Of a DNA stretch of 64,000 nucleotides, positions 32,367-42,201 are shown piece after piece; the stretch's first letter is position 1, and each line of letters begins with the position of its first letter. The stretch covers positions 744,001 to 808,000 of the forward strand of contig NZ_CP117879.1 in NCBI RefSeq assembly GCF_028736155.1. The letters are read 5' to 3'. The notes beneath the pieces are model-generated. The model was not told where the DNA came from and searched no databases. It saw only the letters and a program-made list of their open reading frames with translations. The DNA is from Flavobacterium sp. KACC 22763. Its GTDB lineage: Bacteria; Bacteroidota; Bacteroidia; Flavobacteriales; Flavobacteriaceae. The position numbers and the translations under genes are program-made.

Positions 32367-33437
32367 ATGAAAAATATAGATACGCTTACCCAGGAAGCAA
32401 TTAGTTTATTAAAAAGCTTAATCGAAACGCCTTCATTTTCAAGTGAAGAAGATCAAACGGCTCTTTTAATTGAAAATTGGTTCAATCAGAATGAAATACC
32501 TTTCAAGAGAGAAAACAATAATGTGTGGGCTTTCAATAAATATTTCGACGAAAACAAACCAACACTTTTACTAAATTCACATCACGATACTGTACGTCCA
32601 AATCAAGCGTACACCAACGATCCGTTTAAAGCAATTGAAAAAGACGGAAAATTATTTGGTTTAGGAAGTAATGACGCTGGAGGATGCTTAGTTTCGTTAC
32701 TGGCGACTTTTGTACATTTTTACGAAAATCAAAACCTTTCTCACAATATTGTAATTGTAGCTTCCGCGGAAGAAGAAAGCAGCGGAAAAAATGGTTTAAA
32801 CAGCGTTTTAAAGCATTTACCAGAATTAGATTGCGCGATTGTAGGAGAACCAACTTTAATGCAATTGGCAGTTGCCGAAAAAGGACTTTTAGTTCTTGAT
32901 GTAAAAGTAAAAGGAACGGCAAGCCACGCCGCACATCAAAACGATGATAATGCTTTATACAAATCAATTCCAGTAATGGAGTGGTTTAAAAACTATAAAT
33001 TCGACAAAATCTCAGACGTTTTAGGTCCCGTAAAAATGACCGTAACGCAGATTAATGCTGGAAAACAGCATAACGTTGTGCCTTCAGAATGTGATTTGGT
33101 AGTAGATATTCGCGTAACTGACCGTTATACCAATGCTGAAATTCTGGAAGTTGTAAAAGCAAATGTAAACGCCGAAGTAACACCAAGATCAATGCACTTA
33201 AATGCTTCGTCTATTCCAGTTAATCATGGATTAGTTTTGGCAGGAATTGCTTTAGGAAGAACAACTTATGGCTCGCCAACACTTTCAGATCAGTCGGTTT
33301 TAAGCTGTCAGTCTTTAAAATTAGGGCCAGGAGAAACATTACGTTCGCATTCAGCAGACGAATTTATTTTTGTAAATGAAATTGAAGAAGGAGTCGACTT
33401 GTATATCAAAATACTAACTGATTTCTTTAAATTATAA
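32367..33437 (+). CDS. M20 family deacylase, probable N-succinylornithine or succinylcitrulline deacylase
   Basis: A zinc metallopeptidase-fold hydrolase (356 residues) removing the acyl group in arginine synthesis. Metal ligands: His in LLNSHHDTVRP, Asp in GLGSNDAGG, Glu in SAEEESSGKNG, Asp/Glu in IVGEPT, and the final His in RSHSADEFI. The dimerisation domain begins near KGTASHAAHQ. Since the carbamoyltransferase acts on acylated ornithine, the logical substrate is N-succinylcitrulline; this is inferred from the pathway. Confidence 0.9.
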   Translation: MKNIDTLTQEAISLLKSLIETPSFSSEEDQTALLIENWFNQNEIPFKRENNNVWAFNKYFDENKPTLLLNSHHDTVRPNQAYTNDPFKAIEKDGKLFGLGSNDAGGCLVSLLATFVHFYENQNLSHNIVIVASAEEESSGKNGLNSVLKHLPELDCAIVGEPTLMQLAVAEKGLLVLDVKVKGTASHAAHQNDDNALYKSIPVMEWFKNYKFDKISDVLGPVKMTVTQINAGKQHNVVPSECDLVVDIRVTDRYTNAEILEVVKANVNAEVTPRSMHLNASSIPVNHGLVLAGIALGRTTYGSPTLSDQSVLSCQSLKLGPGETLRSHSADEFIFVNEIEEGVDLYIKILTDFFKL

Positions 33438-33449
33438 GAAAAGAAAAAC

Positions 33450-33560
33450 CGCCACGAATTCACGAATTATTTTTTACTATCTAAATGAGATATTAATTCG
33501 AATTAATTCGAAAAAAAATAATCGCAAAGATTTGAAAAAATAATTCGTGAATTCGTGGCG
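33450..33560. repeat. 111-bp element with perfect 26-bp inverted ends
   Basis: The end beginning CGCCACGAATTCACGAATTA (33450-33475) is repeated exactly inverted at 33535-33560, ending TCGTGAATTCGTGGCG. The 59-nt interior is AT-rich with ATTAATTCGAATTAATTCGA. It has the form of a miniature element but encodes nothing, and it fills the argE-argH spacer. Confidence 0.9.
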
Positions 33561-33577
33561 AAAAAAAAACAGTACCT

Positions 33578-34858
33578 ATGAAACTTTGGGAAAAAGGAAT
33601 ACCAACAGATAAACAAATTGAGCAATTCACAGTAGGAAACGACCGTGAACTGGATTTGGTTTTAGCAAAATATGATGCTTTAGGTTCAATTGCACACGCC
33701 AAAATGCTTGGGCAAATTGGCTTATTAACTCAGGAAGAAACAACTTCTTTAGTGGATGCATTAAACGAAATTATTGCTGATATAGTAGTAGGAAATTTCG
33801 AAATCGAAGACAGTTTTGAAGACGTGCATTCTAAAATTGAATATCTGTTAACCGTAAAGCTAGGCGATGCAGGAAAGAAAATCCACACCGCGCGTTCTCG
33901 TAACGATCAGGTTTTGGTTGATGTTCATTTGTATTTAAGAGACGAATTAAAAGCAATAAAAGAGCAGGTAAAAACATTGTTCGATTTGTTGATGGAATCG
34001 GCGGAAAAACACCAAAACGTTTTATTGCCAGGTTACACGCATTTACAAATCGCCATGCCATCTTCTTTCGGAATGTGGTTTTCTGCTTATGCCGAAAGTT
34101 TGATTGATGATGTAACGATGCTGAATGCAGCTTCAAAAATTGTAGACCAGAATCCATTAGGATCTGCTGCAGGTTACGGAAGTTCATTTCCAATCAACAG
34201 AACATTTACAACAAAAGAATTAGGTTTCGAAACCTTAAAATACAATGCTGTTGCAGCACAAATGAGCCGTGGAAAAGCGGAGAAAACAGTTGCTTTTGCG
34301 ATGACAAGCGTTGCAGGAACTTTGTCAAAATTTGCAATGGACGTTTGTTTGTATATGAGCCAGAATTTTGACTTTATTGGTCTTCCGGCGCTTCTTACAA
34401 CAGGTTCGAGCATCATGCCTCATAAAAAGAATCCGGACGTTTTCGAATTAATCAGAGGAAAATGCAACAAGATTCAGGCGCTTCCTTATGAAATCACTTT
34501 AATTACAAATAATCTTCCTAGCGGTTATCATAGAGATTTGCAACTTTTAAAAGAAGGTTTATTTCCAGCGATTCAAAACTTAAAAGCTTGTTTAGATATT
34601 GCTATATTTTCAATAAAAGATATCACGGTTAAAGATCATATTTTAGAAGATAAAAAATACGATTATTTGTTTACTGTAGATACTTTAAATGAAATGGTTG
34701 TCGCGGGAATGCCATTTAGAGATGCGTACAAAGCTGTTGCTGAACAGTTAGAAGCAGGAACGTATCAGTCGCCAAAAGCTACAAGGCACACGCATGAAGG
34801 AAGTATCAATAACTTATGTCTTGATGCAATTAAAGATAAAATGAAAGCTGCTTTTTAA
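33578..34858 (+). CDS. argH: Argininosuccinate lyase
   Basis: Last step of arginine synthesis, splitting argininosuccinate to arginine and fumarate. The fumarase/ASL superfamily signature GSSIMPHKKNPD is near residues 282-293, HTARSRNDQVLVD near residue 100, and LLPGYTHLQIAMP follows. At 426 residues it is shorter than E. coli ArgH (about 457) but the core is complete. A 14-bp-stem terminator 35 nt past the stop closes the cluster. Confidence 0.96.
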   Translation: MKLWEKGIPTDKQIEQFTVGNDRELDLVLAKYDALGSIAHAKMLGQIGLLTQEETTSLVDALNEIIADIVVGNFEIEDSFEDVHSKIEYLLTVKLGDAGKKIHTARSRNDQVLVDVHLYLRDELKAIKEQVKTLFDLLMESAEKHQNVLLPGYTHLQIAMPSSFGMWFSAYAESLIDDVTMLNAASKIVDQNPLGSAAGYGSSFPINRTFTTKELGFETLKYNAVAAQMSRGKAEKTVAFAMTSVAGTLSKFAMDVCLYMSQNFDFIGLPALLTTGSSIMPHKKNPDVFELIRGKCNKIQALPYEITLITNNLPSGYHRDLQLLKEGLFPAIQNLKACLDIAIFSIKDITVKDHILEDKKYDYLFTVDTLNEMVVAGMPFRDAYKAVAEQLEAGTYQSPKATRHTHEGSINNLCLDAIKDKMKAAF

Positions 34859-34892
34859 TTTTGTTAAATGTAAAAAGTAAGCTGTAAAAAGT

Positions 34893-34930
34893 AAAAAGGT
34901 CATTGATTTTATTTTCAATGACCTTTTTGT
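34893..34930. terminator. Terminator closing the arginine cluster
   Basis: AAAAAGGTCATTGA (34893-34906) pairs with TCAATGACCTTTTT (34915-34928), 14 bp. It lies between converging genes and can serve both strands. Confidence 0.9.
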
Positions 34931-34942
34931 TTTATAAAAGAA

Positions 34943-36259
34943 TTAGTTTTTTACTAATTTGAATGTTTTGCTTCTATTGTCAATTTGTACTTTACAGACA
35001 TAAATACCTTTTGCAAGATTTCCGACGTTTAATTCTAATTTTTCATCTGGAGAAACATTTTGAGAATGTGAATATATTTTTGATCCATTAGAAGAAAATA
35101 AATTCACTTCAGCTAAACCATTATCCGAACTTGAAAAGTCAATATTTAACAGACGATTTATAACTGATGGGTAATACTTCAAATCGAGATTATTTACATT
35201 ATCATTAAGCCCCAAATTGTTGCAGCTTGTAGAAAGTGCACCTTGAGGAGTAACCTGAAGTGTTGCTCCAGCGCCGCATGAAGCGTTCGAAATATATCCT
35301 GCAACGTTAGCAATAGGCAAAACACTATAAGTATATGAAGGTTTTGTTACTGTAGTTCCTGAATTTGCAGGAGCATTCAAACAATCTGTAAAAGCAACTC
35401 CAATTGTTCCGCCGTCAGTGCTTACGTAGCTTTTAAAAGCAGTTCCGATTTTGGCAAAATCTGTGCCTTCAACATAACAAGTTGTGTTGTTGCTTCCGCC
35501 ACCTAAACCAATTGCCAATGAACCTGATACAGAAGTATTGTAATAGCAATTTAAAATATGAAGTTCAGCATTTCTAGCCCTTGGCATTCTTTCTTTGCAA
35601 CCTTCTGCCCAATAGCAGTTTTTAAAAGTAATGCTGTAATGACCATCAGAAGGGGCATCGGTTTTAGAAGAACCAACTAAATCTGAAAATCTATGATCAT
35701 CAGCACCGCCAGAGCCTCCAGCTTTTGGTGCTTTCAAATAGATAAATTTACACCAAGAAACCGTTACGTTATCCGCTGCACCTTTATTGTCAAAATTGCC
35801 ATCCATTCCGTCCTGAAATTCACAATGGTCCACCCAAATATTAGTTGCTTCTGAGGTTAGATTGTCACGTCCGTCAACATCGTATGCGCCAGGTCCTTCA
35901 AAAATTAAGTTTCTTATAATAATATTATTAGATCCAGGTTTTAAACTTAGAATTCCCGAGCCAGCAGCCGTTTGATCCAAGTTAATTAATCGTGCACCCG
36001 GAAGACCAATTATAGTTTTATCATTGACTAGTAGGCTGGTATAGGTACAATTTATGGTTCCTGAAACTAAAATAACTTGCGGAGTAGTTAATTTCAATTT
36101 TGCTGTTAAATCGGCTAAAGTAGTAACTGTCACTGGAGCTGCATTTCCTCCGCCGGTTGCAGAAGCACCAAATCCTTCTGGAGAACTCATAAAATAATTT
36201 TGAGCAAATAGAAAGGAGCAAGGTAGCAGTAATGCTAGTAAAATAAGTTTTGTTTTCAT
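34943..36259 (-). CDS. Secreted pectate lyase with T9SS sorting domain
   Basis: A polysaccharide lyase family 1-like beta-helix enzyme that should cleave pectin by beta-elimination outside the cell. The signal peptide (MKTKLILLALLLPCSFLFAQ) follows the ATG at 36259. VDHCEFQDGMDGNFD and ERMPRARNAELHILNCYYN carry the expected calcium-binding and RxPxxR catalytic elements. The last 80 residues (YYPSVINRLLNIDF through GIYVCKVQ to SKTFKLVKN) are a type A type IX secretion sorting domain. Length 438 residues. The longer upstream frame (17 more residues) would bury the signal peptide. Confidence 0.93.
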   Translation of the reverse strand: MKTKLILLALLLPCSFLFAQNYFMSSPEGFGASATGGGNAAPVTVTTLADLTAKLKLTTPQVILVSGTINCTYTSLLVNDKTIIGLPGARLINLDQTAAGSGILSLKPGSNNIIIRNLIFEGPGAYDVDGRDNLTSEATNIWVDHCEFQDGMDGNFDNKGAADNVTVSWCKFIYLKAPKAGGSGGADDHRFSDLVGSSKTDAPSDGHYSITFKNCYWAEGCKERMPRARNAELHILNCYYNTSVSGSLAIGLGGGSNNTTCYVEGTDFAKIGTAFKSYVSTDGGTIGVAFTDCLNAPANSGTTVTKPSYTYSVLPIANVAGYISNASCGAGATLQVTPQGALSTSCNNLGLNDNVNNLDLKYYPSVINRLLNIDFSSSDNGLAEVNLFSSNGSKIYSHSQNVSPDEKLELNVGNLAKGIYVCKVQIDNRSKTFKLVKN

Positions 36260-36518
36260 TTTTAAGTGTGGTTTTTTGTGGTTTTTATCGGTTAATGTAA
36301 TCGATTGCACAAATGTAAAAGATTCAGATTAATTTCAAATTAATTTATTAAATATTTATGTTTTAAAGTTTTGATTCATAGAAATATAAATGTAATTTCT
36401 ACACTTTTGTTTATGGTGATTTGCAGAAGTATTGTTTAAAAAATGGAAAGGTTTTATAGTAAAAGCAGAAAATTCATGCTAAATACATATATTTGATGTG
36501 CCAGTTTAAAACATATCA

Positions 36519-37520
36519 ATGGAAAAATTCAAAGATCAGTCTGCTCTCCATCTTTTTGAGAAAGGCTTAATTACTGAAAATCAGTTTGAAGAAGTAAAAA
36601 CGTATCGAAATCTAAACATCTTTTCATTAAACGCAGAATTAAAACTATTTCTTTATTTATCAGTATTATTGTTTACTTCAGGAATCGGAATTCTGATTTA
36701 TGAAAATATTGATACCATAGGACATATTGCTATTTTGTCATTGCTTTTAATTGTGATTGCAGTTTGCTTTTTTTATTGTTTCAAGCATTCTAAAGGTTTT
36801 CAGAAAACAGAAACAACTTTTGAGCATCCTGTTTTAGAATATTTGGTTTTGGCAGGAAATATTTTAACCTGTATTTTTATTGGATATCTTCAATTTCAAT
36901 ACAAAACTTTTGGTGAACATTACGGATTAGCTACTTTGGTTCCTACAATAGTAAGTTTCTTTTGTGCTTATTATTTTGATAATAGAAGTGTTTTAACCAT
37001 TGCTATTACTGGTTTAGCAGCTTATATTGGACTTTCGGTTACGCCACAAGATATATTTAATGACAGTAATAATTTGTACGCAAGCCAAAATTTGAGCTAT
37101 TCTGCAGTTATGCTTGGAGTTTTATTGGTTTTATGGACAATCTACAGTCAGCGAATTTCGCTCAAAACCCATTTTAGCTTAGTTTTTCTCACTTTTGCGT
37201 TGCATATTGTAAGTATTGCTGCCATCAGTAATCTAACAGGTTATGATGCCTTAATTTGGGTAATTTTTGCTCTAATTTTAGCTGGTTCAACATACTATTT
37301 TTATAAGGTAAGTTATCAATACAAAGCCATGTCGTTATATGTATTTATGATTGTTTATGCTTACATCGGCGGAAACATTGTTTTGTTTAGAGTTTTTGAA
37401 AACGTTGACTTCTCAGATATTTGGGAATTATTAATCTTCCTATTGCCTGCATATTTTGTCGGCTCGATTATAATGTTCATTAAACTGATTAAAAACTTCC
37501 ACAAAGAAATAGCAGAATGA
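36519..37520 (+). CDS. DUF2157-type polytopic membrane protein
   Basis: A 333-residue inner-membrane protein. A short soluble N terminus (about 40 residues, ENQFEEVKTYRN) precedes roughly eight hydrophobic helices from residue 43 onward. This N-terminal-segment-plus-helices layout is typical of DUF2157 proteins; function unknown. Its stop overlaps the start of the next gene in ATGA, so the pair is translationally coupled. Confidence 0.8.
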   Translation: MEKFKDQSALHLFEKGLITENQFEEVKTYRNLNIFSLNAELKLFLYLSVLLFTSGIGILIYENIDTIGHIAILSLLLIVIAVCFFYCFKHSKGFQKTETTFEHPVLEYLVLAGNILTCIFIGYLQFQYKTFGEHYGLATLVPTIVSFFCAYYFDNRSVLTIAITGLAAYIGLSVTPQDIFNDSNNLYASQNLSYSAVMLGVLLVLWTIYSQRISLKTHFSLVFLTFALHIVSIAAISNLTGYDALIWVIFALILAGSTYYFYKVSYQYKAMSLYVFMIVYAYIGGNIVLFRVFENVDFSDIWELLIFLLPAYFVGSIIMFIKLIKNFHKEIAE

Positions 37521-38680
37521 TAGTATACAACAAACAATTATTAGATAACGAAGTTTTAGTTGATGAAGCTGATGCTTTGTATAAAGGAGGTTTCATTAGT
37601 AAAGAGCAGAAGAAATTTATAGAAAAAGAACTGCCAGTTTTAAAAAGTCAGAATAATATTCTCGTTAGATTAGGTTTCTTTTTGCTAGGCTGTTTATTGT
37701 ACGGCTCAATTTGCGGAGCAATTTCTTTGTTTGGACTAAGTGCTGAGAATACATTTTTTAAAATCTGCTGTTATATTTTTGCTGCAGTTGGATTTGCGGG
37801 AGTAGAATTGCTTGCGAATCAGGAGTATCATAATCACGGTTTAGACGATGCTTTTATATTGAATGCGCTTTTATGCTTAGGAGTGGCAGTAGGAATAACA
37901 ACAGAAGGTTATGAAATGGTAATTGCTTTTTTTGTAGCAGTTGGAGCGCTTTTTATGTTTTTAAGATATTTGCATGTACTATCAATGCTCGTGTTCTGTC
38001 TTTCTGCAACTGCGTTTTTGTTTTACGGAATGTTTGAATTTGGAGATATCGGAAAAGCTATTTTGCCATTTTTGGCAATGATTTTCGCAGCTGGATTTTA
38101 TTTTTTGACTAAAAAAATGATGAATCGTTTAAACGAAAGCTATTATTACAATGGACTTTTGCTGGCGAATAGTTTTTGTCTTGTTTTATTTTATCTTTCT
38201 TGTAATTATTTGGTTGTAAGAGAGCTTTCTGCAGAACTATTAGGAACAGAAGTAAAACCTGGAACAGATATTCCGTTTGCGTACTTCTTTTATGTATTTA
38301 CTTTTATAGTTCCAGTGCTTTATTTGGTTCAGGCTTTAAAAGCAAAAGATAGAATAATGCTTTGGTTGAGCTTTTTGGCGATTGCATTTTCAATTTATAC
38401 GGTTCGATTTTATCATTCTGTTTTGCCAATCGAAGTTGCATTAACACTTGGAGGTGTAGTTTTATTTGTAATTGCTTATTTCTCAATTAAAAAATTAAAA
38501 GAAAAAGAAAGCGGTCTGACCTTTAAACCAGATAGAATTAACCATTCAGATAACTTATTAAATGCAGAAGCTTTAGTTGTGGCTTCAACTTTCGGAATGA
38601 AACCAGAAGTTAAGACAGGCTCTCCAATGGAATTTGGAGGAGGAGGCTTCAGCGGTGGAGGCTCTGAGGGAAGTTTTTAA
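37517..38680 (+). CDS. Polytopic membrane protein with glycine-rich tail (DUF4401-like)
   Basis: Second gene of the coupled pair, 387 residues. It has about ten hydrophobic helices between residues 60 and 330, after a soluble N-terminal segment (ADALYKGGFISKEQKKFIEKE). The C terminus is soluble and ends GGGGFSGGGSEGSF. The layout resembles DUF4401-type partners of DUF2157 proteins. Function unknown; probably acts in complex with the preceding protein. Confidence 0.78.
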   Translation: MIVYNKQLLDNEVLVDEADALYKGGFISKEQKKFIEKELPVLKSQNNILVRLGFFLLGCLLYGSICGAISLFGLSAENTFFKICCYIFAAVGFAGVELLANQEYHNHGLDDAFILNALLCLGVAVGITTEGYEMVIAFFVAVGALFMFLRYLHVLSMLVFCLSATAFLFYGMFEFGDIGKAILPFLAMIFAAGFYFLTKKMMNRLNESYYYNGLLLANSFCLVLFYLSCNYLVVRELSAELLGTEVKPGTDIPFAYFFYVFTFIVPVLYLVQALKAKDRIMLWLSFLAIAFSIYTVRFYHSVLPIEVALTLGGVVLFVIAYFSIKKLKEKESGLTFKPDRINHSDNLLNAEALVVASTFGMKPEVKTGSPMEFGGGGFSGGGSEGSF

Positions 38681-38691
38681 GTTTAATTATG

Positions 38692-38835
38692 AATTATGAG
38701 TTGAGCGCTAATTTGAATTAAAATTAGACTTGACGTAGAAATATAAAAGCCTGGAATTATACAAATAATTTCAGGCTTTTAATTTTTAAAATTTGTAGTA
38801 TTCTAAGTTAAGTAATTAACTCATAACTCATAATT
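38692..38835. repeat. TTATGAGTT-type inverted repeat around a terminator
   Basis: AATTATGAGTT (38692-38702) and its complement AACTCATAATT (38825-38835) flank the terminator at 38745-38780. Confidence 0.65.
38745..38784 (+). terminator. Terminator of the DUF2157 pair
   Basis: AAAAGCCTGGAATTAT (38745-38760) pairs with ATAATTTCAGGCTTTT (38765-38780), 16 bp with one G-T pair. Confidence 0.85.
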
Positions 38836-38841
38836 TATAAC

Positions 38842-39231
38842 TTAGATCTTGCTTTTCAATGCTTCAGCATCAATGTCACTGTGTGAAACATCGTAAACTG
38901 CTTTTCCGTTTTTGATTAAAATCAATTGAGGTGATTCGTGATATACTCCAAATTTGCTTGCAATTTCGTTTGAAATATCTCTATTTGCGATTAAATCTAA
39001 AAAGTACGGATCAACTGCTTCTTCGAGATCAAATTCTCTTTCAAATTGTTTTAAAGCCATTCGGCTGATACTGCATCTTGTGCTGTGTTTAAAAATGACA
39101 ACTGGTTTTTCATTAGAAATGGCTTCGATTTCCATTAATTGAAGCATATCTGTTAATTCTGTCCAGTTTACTTTGCTTTTTGCTGCTTCTGAGTTCTCTG
39201 AACTTCCGAAGATTGAATTGAAAAAACTCAT
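38842..39231 (-). CDS. ytxJ: Bacillithiol-linked redox protein YtxJ
   Basis: A monothiol thioredoxin-fold protein of 129 residues (YtxJ/BrxC, DUF2847). The active-site Cys53 lies in FKHSTRCSISRMALKQFE, replacing the CxxC of thioredoxins; ESPQLILIKNGKAVYDVSH is the cis-Pro region. The family removes bacillithiol from oxidised proteins in Firmicutes, and its presence suggests this bacterium makes bacillithiol or a related thiol. No bacillithiol synthesis gene is in this window. Confidence 0.9.
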   Translation of the reverse strand: MSFFNSIFGSSENSEAAKSKVNWTELTDMLQLMEIEAISNEKPVVIFKHSTRCSISRMALKQFEREFDLEEAVDPYFLDLIANRDISNEIASKFGVYHESPQLILIKNGKAVYDVSHSDIDAEALKSKI

Positions 39232-39437
39232 ATTTGACTTGATTTATGACTTTTTGACGTGTTAAAATAAAGAAATTTTAATTTTTAACGACATTTTGTC
39301 TGTTTTTTTACTGTGGAATATAATTTGAATATTTGAATGCAAAGTTAAATTATTTGAGTTAAAAAAGTACCTCAATAAATCGTAACTTTAATCTTATAAA
39401 TTGTCAAACAAATAAAATCAATCAAAATCGTAAAAAT

Positions 39438-42035
39438 ATGAATATAAATAAGTTTACTATTAAATCACAAGAAGCCATTCAGTTGTCGCAACAATTAGCG
39501 CAGCGAAATGGCCAACAGCAAATTGAAAATGAACACATTTTCAAAGCAATTTTTGAAGTTGATGAAAACGTAGCGCCGTTTATTTTGAAAAAATTGAATG
39601 TAAACGTGCCTTTGTTTCTTCAAATTTTGGACAGTACAATTCAGAGTTTTCCAAAAGTTTCAGGTGGAGATTTAATGCTTTCTAGAGACGCGAATAAAGC
39701 TTTGAATGAAGCTGAAATCATTGCGCAAAAAATGAACGACGAATACGTTTCGATCGAGCATTTAATTTTAGCCATTTTTGACTCAAAAAGTAAAGTTTCT
39801 CAGATTTTAAAAGATCAGGGCGTTACAGGAAAAGGTTTGAAAGCGGCTATTGAAGAATTAAGAAAAGGTGAAAGAGTAACTTCGGCTTCAGCAGAAGAAA
39901 CGTATAATTCACTAAATAAATTCGCTAAAAACTTAAATGAATTAGCACGTACAGGAAAACTAGATCCAGTTATCGGACGTGATGAAGAAATTCGTCGTGT
40001 ATTGCAGATTCTGACTCGTAGAACAAAAAATAACCCAATGCTTATTGGTGAACCAGGAGTTGGTAAAACTGCAATTGCAGAAGGTTTAGCGCACAGAATT
40101 GTTGATGGAGACGTTCCGGAAAACTTAAAGGAAAAAATCGTTTTCTCATTAGATATGGGAGCTTTGATTGCCGGAGCGAAATACAAAGGAGAATTTGAAG
40201 AGCGTTTAAAATCGGTTGTAAAAGAAGTTACAGCTGCAGAAGGTGATATTGTTCTTTTTATTGATGAGATTCATACGCTTGTTGGTGCAGGTGGAGGAGA
40301 AGGCGCAATGGACGCGGCTAATATCTTGAAACCAGCTTTGGCTCGTGGAGAATTGAGAGCAATTGGTGCAACGACTTTAGATGAATATCAAAAATATTTC
40401 GAAAAAGATAAAGCGCTAGAAAGACGTTTCCAAAAAGTATTAATCGACGAACCAGATACAGAAAGCGCGATTTCGATTCTTCGTGGAATTAAAGAGAAAT
40501 ACGAAACGCACCATAAAGTTCAGATTAAAGACGAAGCGATTATTGCGGCTGTTGAGCTTTCGCAACGTTATATTACAAATCGTTTCTTACCAGATAAAGC
40601 GATCGACTTAATGGACGAAGCAGCTTCTAAACTGCGTATGGAAATCAATTCAAAACCTGAAGAATTAGATGTTTTGGATCGTAAAATCATGCAGTTGGAA
40701 ATCGAGATCGAAGCTATCAAACGTGAAAAAGAAGAAAGCAAGCTGAAAATTTTAGGAATGGAATTGGCCAACCTGAAAGAAGAGCGAAACGAAATCTACG
40801 CAAAATGGAAACAGGAAAAAGATATCGTTGACGGAATTCAAGCTGTAAAACACGAAATTGAAGACTTTAAATACGAAGCAGAACGTGCAGAACGTGATGG
40901 TGATTACGGAAAAGTAGCAGAAATTCGTTACGGAAAAATAAAAGAAGCGCAGGAACGTCAGGAAACTTTGCAAAAACAATTGCTAGAATTCCAATCTGGA
41001 AATTCTTTAATTAAAGAAGAAGTTACCAGAGAAGATATCGCAGAAGTTGTAGCAAAATGGACAGGAATTCCAGTTACTAAAATGCTTCAAACAGAAAGAG
41101 AAAAACTATTGCATCTGGAAGACGAATTGCACAAACGTGTAGTAGGTCAGGAAGAAGCGATAGAAGCCGTGAGTGATGCCGTTCGCAGAAGCCGTGCCGG
41201 TTTGCAGGATATGAAAAAACCTGTTGGATCATTCTTATTCTTAGGAACAACCGGAGTGGGAAAAACAGAGTTAGCAAAAGCTTTGGCCGAATATCTTTTT
41301 GACGATGAAAATGCCATGACTCGTATCGATATGAGTGAATACCAAGAACGTCACAGTGTGAGCCGTTTGGTGGGTGCGCCTCCAGGATATGTGGGTTATG
41401 ATGAAGGAGGTCAGTTGACGGAAGCGGTTCGTAGAAAACCTTATTCTGTTGTGCTTTTAGACGAGATCGAAAAAGCGCATCCGGATACATTCAATATTTT
41501 GTTGCAGGTTCTGGACGAAGGACGTTTGACAGACAATAAAGGTCGTCTAGCCGATTTTAGAAATACGATCATTATTATGACCTCAAATATGGGAAGTAAT
41601 ATTATTCAGGAGAAATTTGAAAACCTGAAAGGAAGCGTCGAAGCAGCAACAGAAGCGGCTAAAAACGAAGTTTTAGGATTGTTAAAGCAAACTGTTCGTC
41701 CTGAGTTTATCAACCGTATCGACGAGATTGTTATGTTTACGCCGCTTACAGTAGAGAATATTTCGAGAATTGTAAGTCTGCAGTTAAAAAGCGTTACCAA
41801 AATGCTGGCGTTGCAAGGCATTACAATGGATGCAACTCCAGAAGCTATTGCTTACTTGGCCGATAAAGGTTACGATCCGCATTTTGGAGCTCGACCTGTG
41901 AAACGTGTAGTTCAAAGAGAAGTGTTGAATCAATTGTCAAAAGAAATTTTGGCAGGAAACATAACAACAGACAGCATCATTTTATTAGATGCTTTCGATG
42001 GCAATTTGGTCTTTAGAAACCAGACCGCTAAATAA
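39438..42035 (+). CDS. clpB: ATP-dependent disaggregase ClpB
   Basis: A hexameric AAA+ chaperone of 865 residues that rescues aggregated proteins with DnaK. Residues 1-145 are the Clp N-domain repeats. NBD1 has Walker A GEPGVGKT (204-211) and Walker [13 protein letters not shown]. The coiled-coil M domain spans about residues 400-520. NBD2 has GTTGVGKT (603-610) and the C-terminal [10 protein letters not shown] sensor region. No IGF/L ClpP-docking loop is needed or seen, consistent with ClpB rather than ClpA. A terminator follows. Confidence 0.97.
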   Translation: MNINKFTIKSQEAIQLSQQLAQRNGQQQIENEHIFKAIFEVDENVAPFILKKLNVNVPLFLQILDSTIQSFPKVSGGDLMLSRDANKALNEAEIIAQKMNDEYVSIEHLILAIFDSKSKVSQILKDQGVTGKGLKAAIEELRKGERVTSASAEETYNSLNKFAKNLNELARTGKLDPVIGRDEEIRRVLQILTRRTKNNPMLIGEPGVGKTAIAEGLAHRIVDGDVPENLKEKIVFSLDMGALIAGAKYKGEFEERLKSVVKEVTAAEGDIVLFIDEIHTLVGAGGGEGAMDAANILKPALARGELRAIGATTLDEYQKYFEKDKALERRFQKVLIDEPDTESAISILRGIKEKYETHHKVQIKDEAIIAAVELSQRYITNRFLPDKAIDLMDEAASKLRMEINSKPEELDVLDRKIMQLEIEIEAIKREKEESKLKILGMELANLKEERNEIYAKWKQEKDIVDGIQAVKHEIEDFKYEAERAERDGDYGKVAEIRYGKIKEAQERQETLQKQLLEFQSGNSLIKEEVTREDIAEVVAKWTGIPVTKMLQTEREKLLHLEDELHKRVVGQEEAIEAVSDAVRRSRAGLQDMKKPVGSFLFLGTTGVGKTELAKALAEYLFDDENAMTRIDMSEYQERHSVSRLVGAPPGYVGYDEGGQLTEAVRRKPYSVVLLDEIEKAHPDTFNILLQVLDEGRLTDNKGRLADFRNTIIIMTSNMGSNIIQEKFENLKGSVEAATEAAKNEVLGLLKQTVRPEFINRIDEIVMFTPLTVENISRIVSLQLKSVTKMLALQGITMDATPEAIAYLADKGYDPHFGARPVKRVVQREVLNQLSKEILAGNITTDSIILLDAFDGNLVFRNQTAK

Positions 42036-42056
42036 TTATTTTTTTAGTTAATCTTG

Positions 42057-42092
42057 AAAAAGCATCAGTTTAAAAAGCTGGTGCTTTTTTTT
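42057..42092 (+). terminator. Terminator of clpB
   Basis: AAAAGCATCAG pairs with CTGGTGCTTTT (with G-T pairing) across a short AT loop, followed by T residues. Confidence 0.8.
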
Positions 42093-42201
42093 GCTCAAAA
42101 TTCTGAAACTTTTTATCTAATTCATATAACGATATATTTTTAAAAAAGAATCAATTTTAAATTGATAAAAACCAGCAAATTATTAATTTAAAATTAAAAT
42201 C

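Noticed and set aside
39815..40186. Minus-strand 123-codon frame inside clpB
   Set aside because: Lies opposite a clear clpB coding region, with no motif; a shadow of codon use.
41077..41490. Minus-strand 137-codon frame inside clpB
   Set aside because: Opposite the second ATPase domain of ClpB; composition rich in His, Arg and Leu as expected of an antisense shadow.
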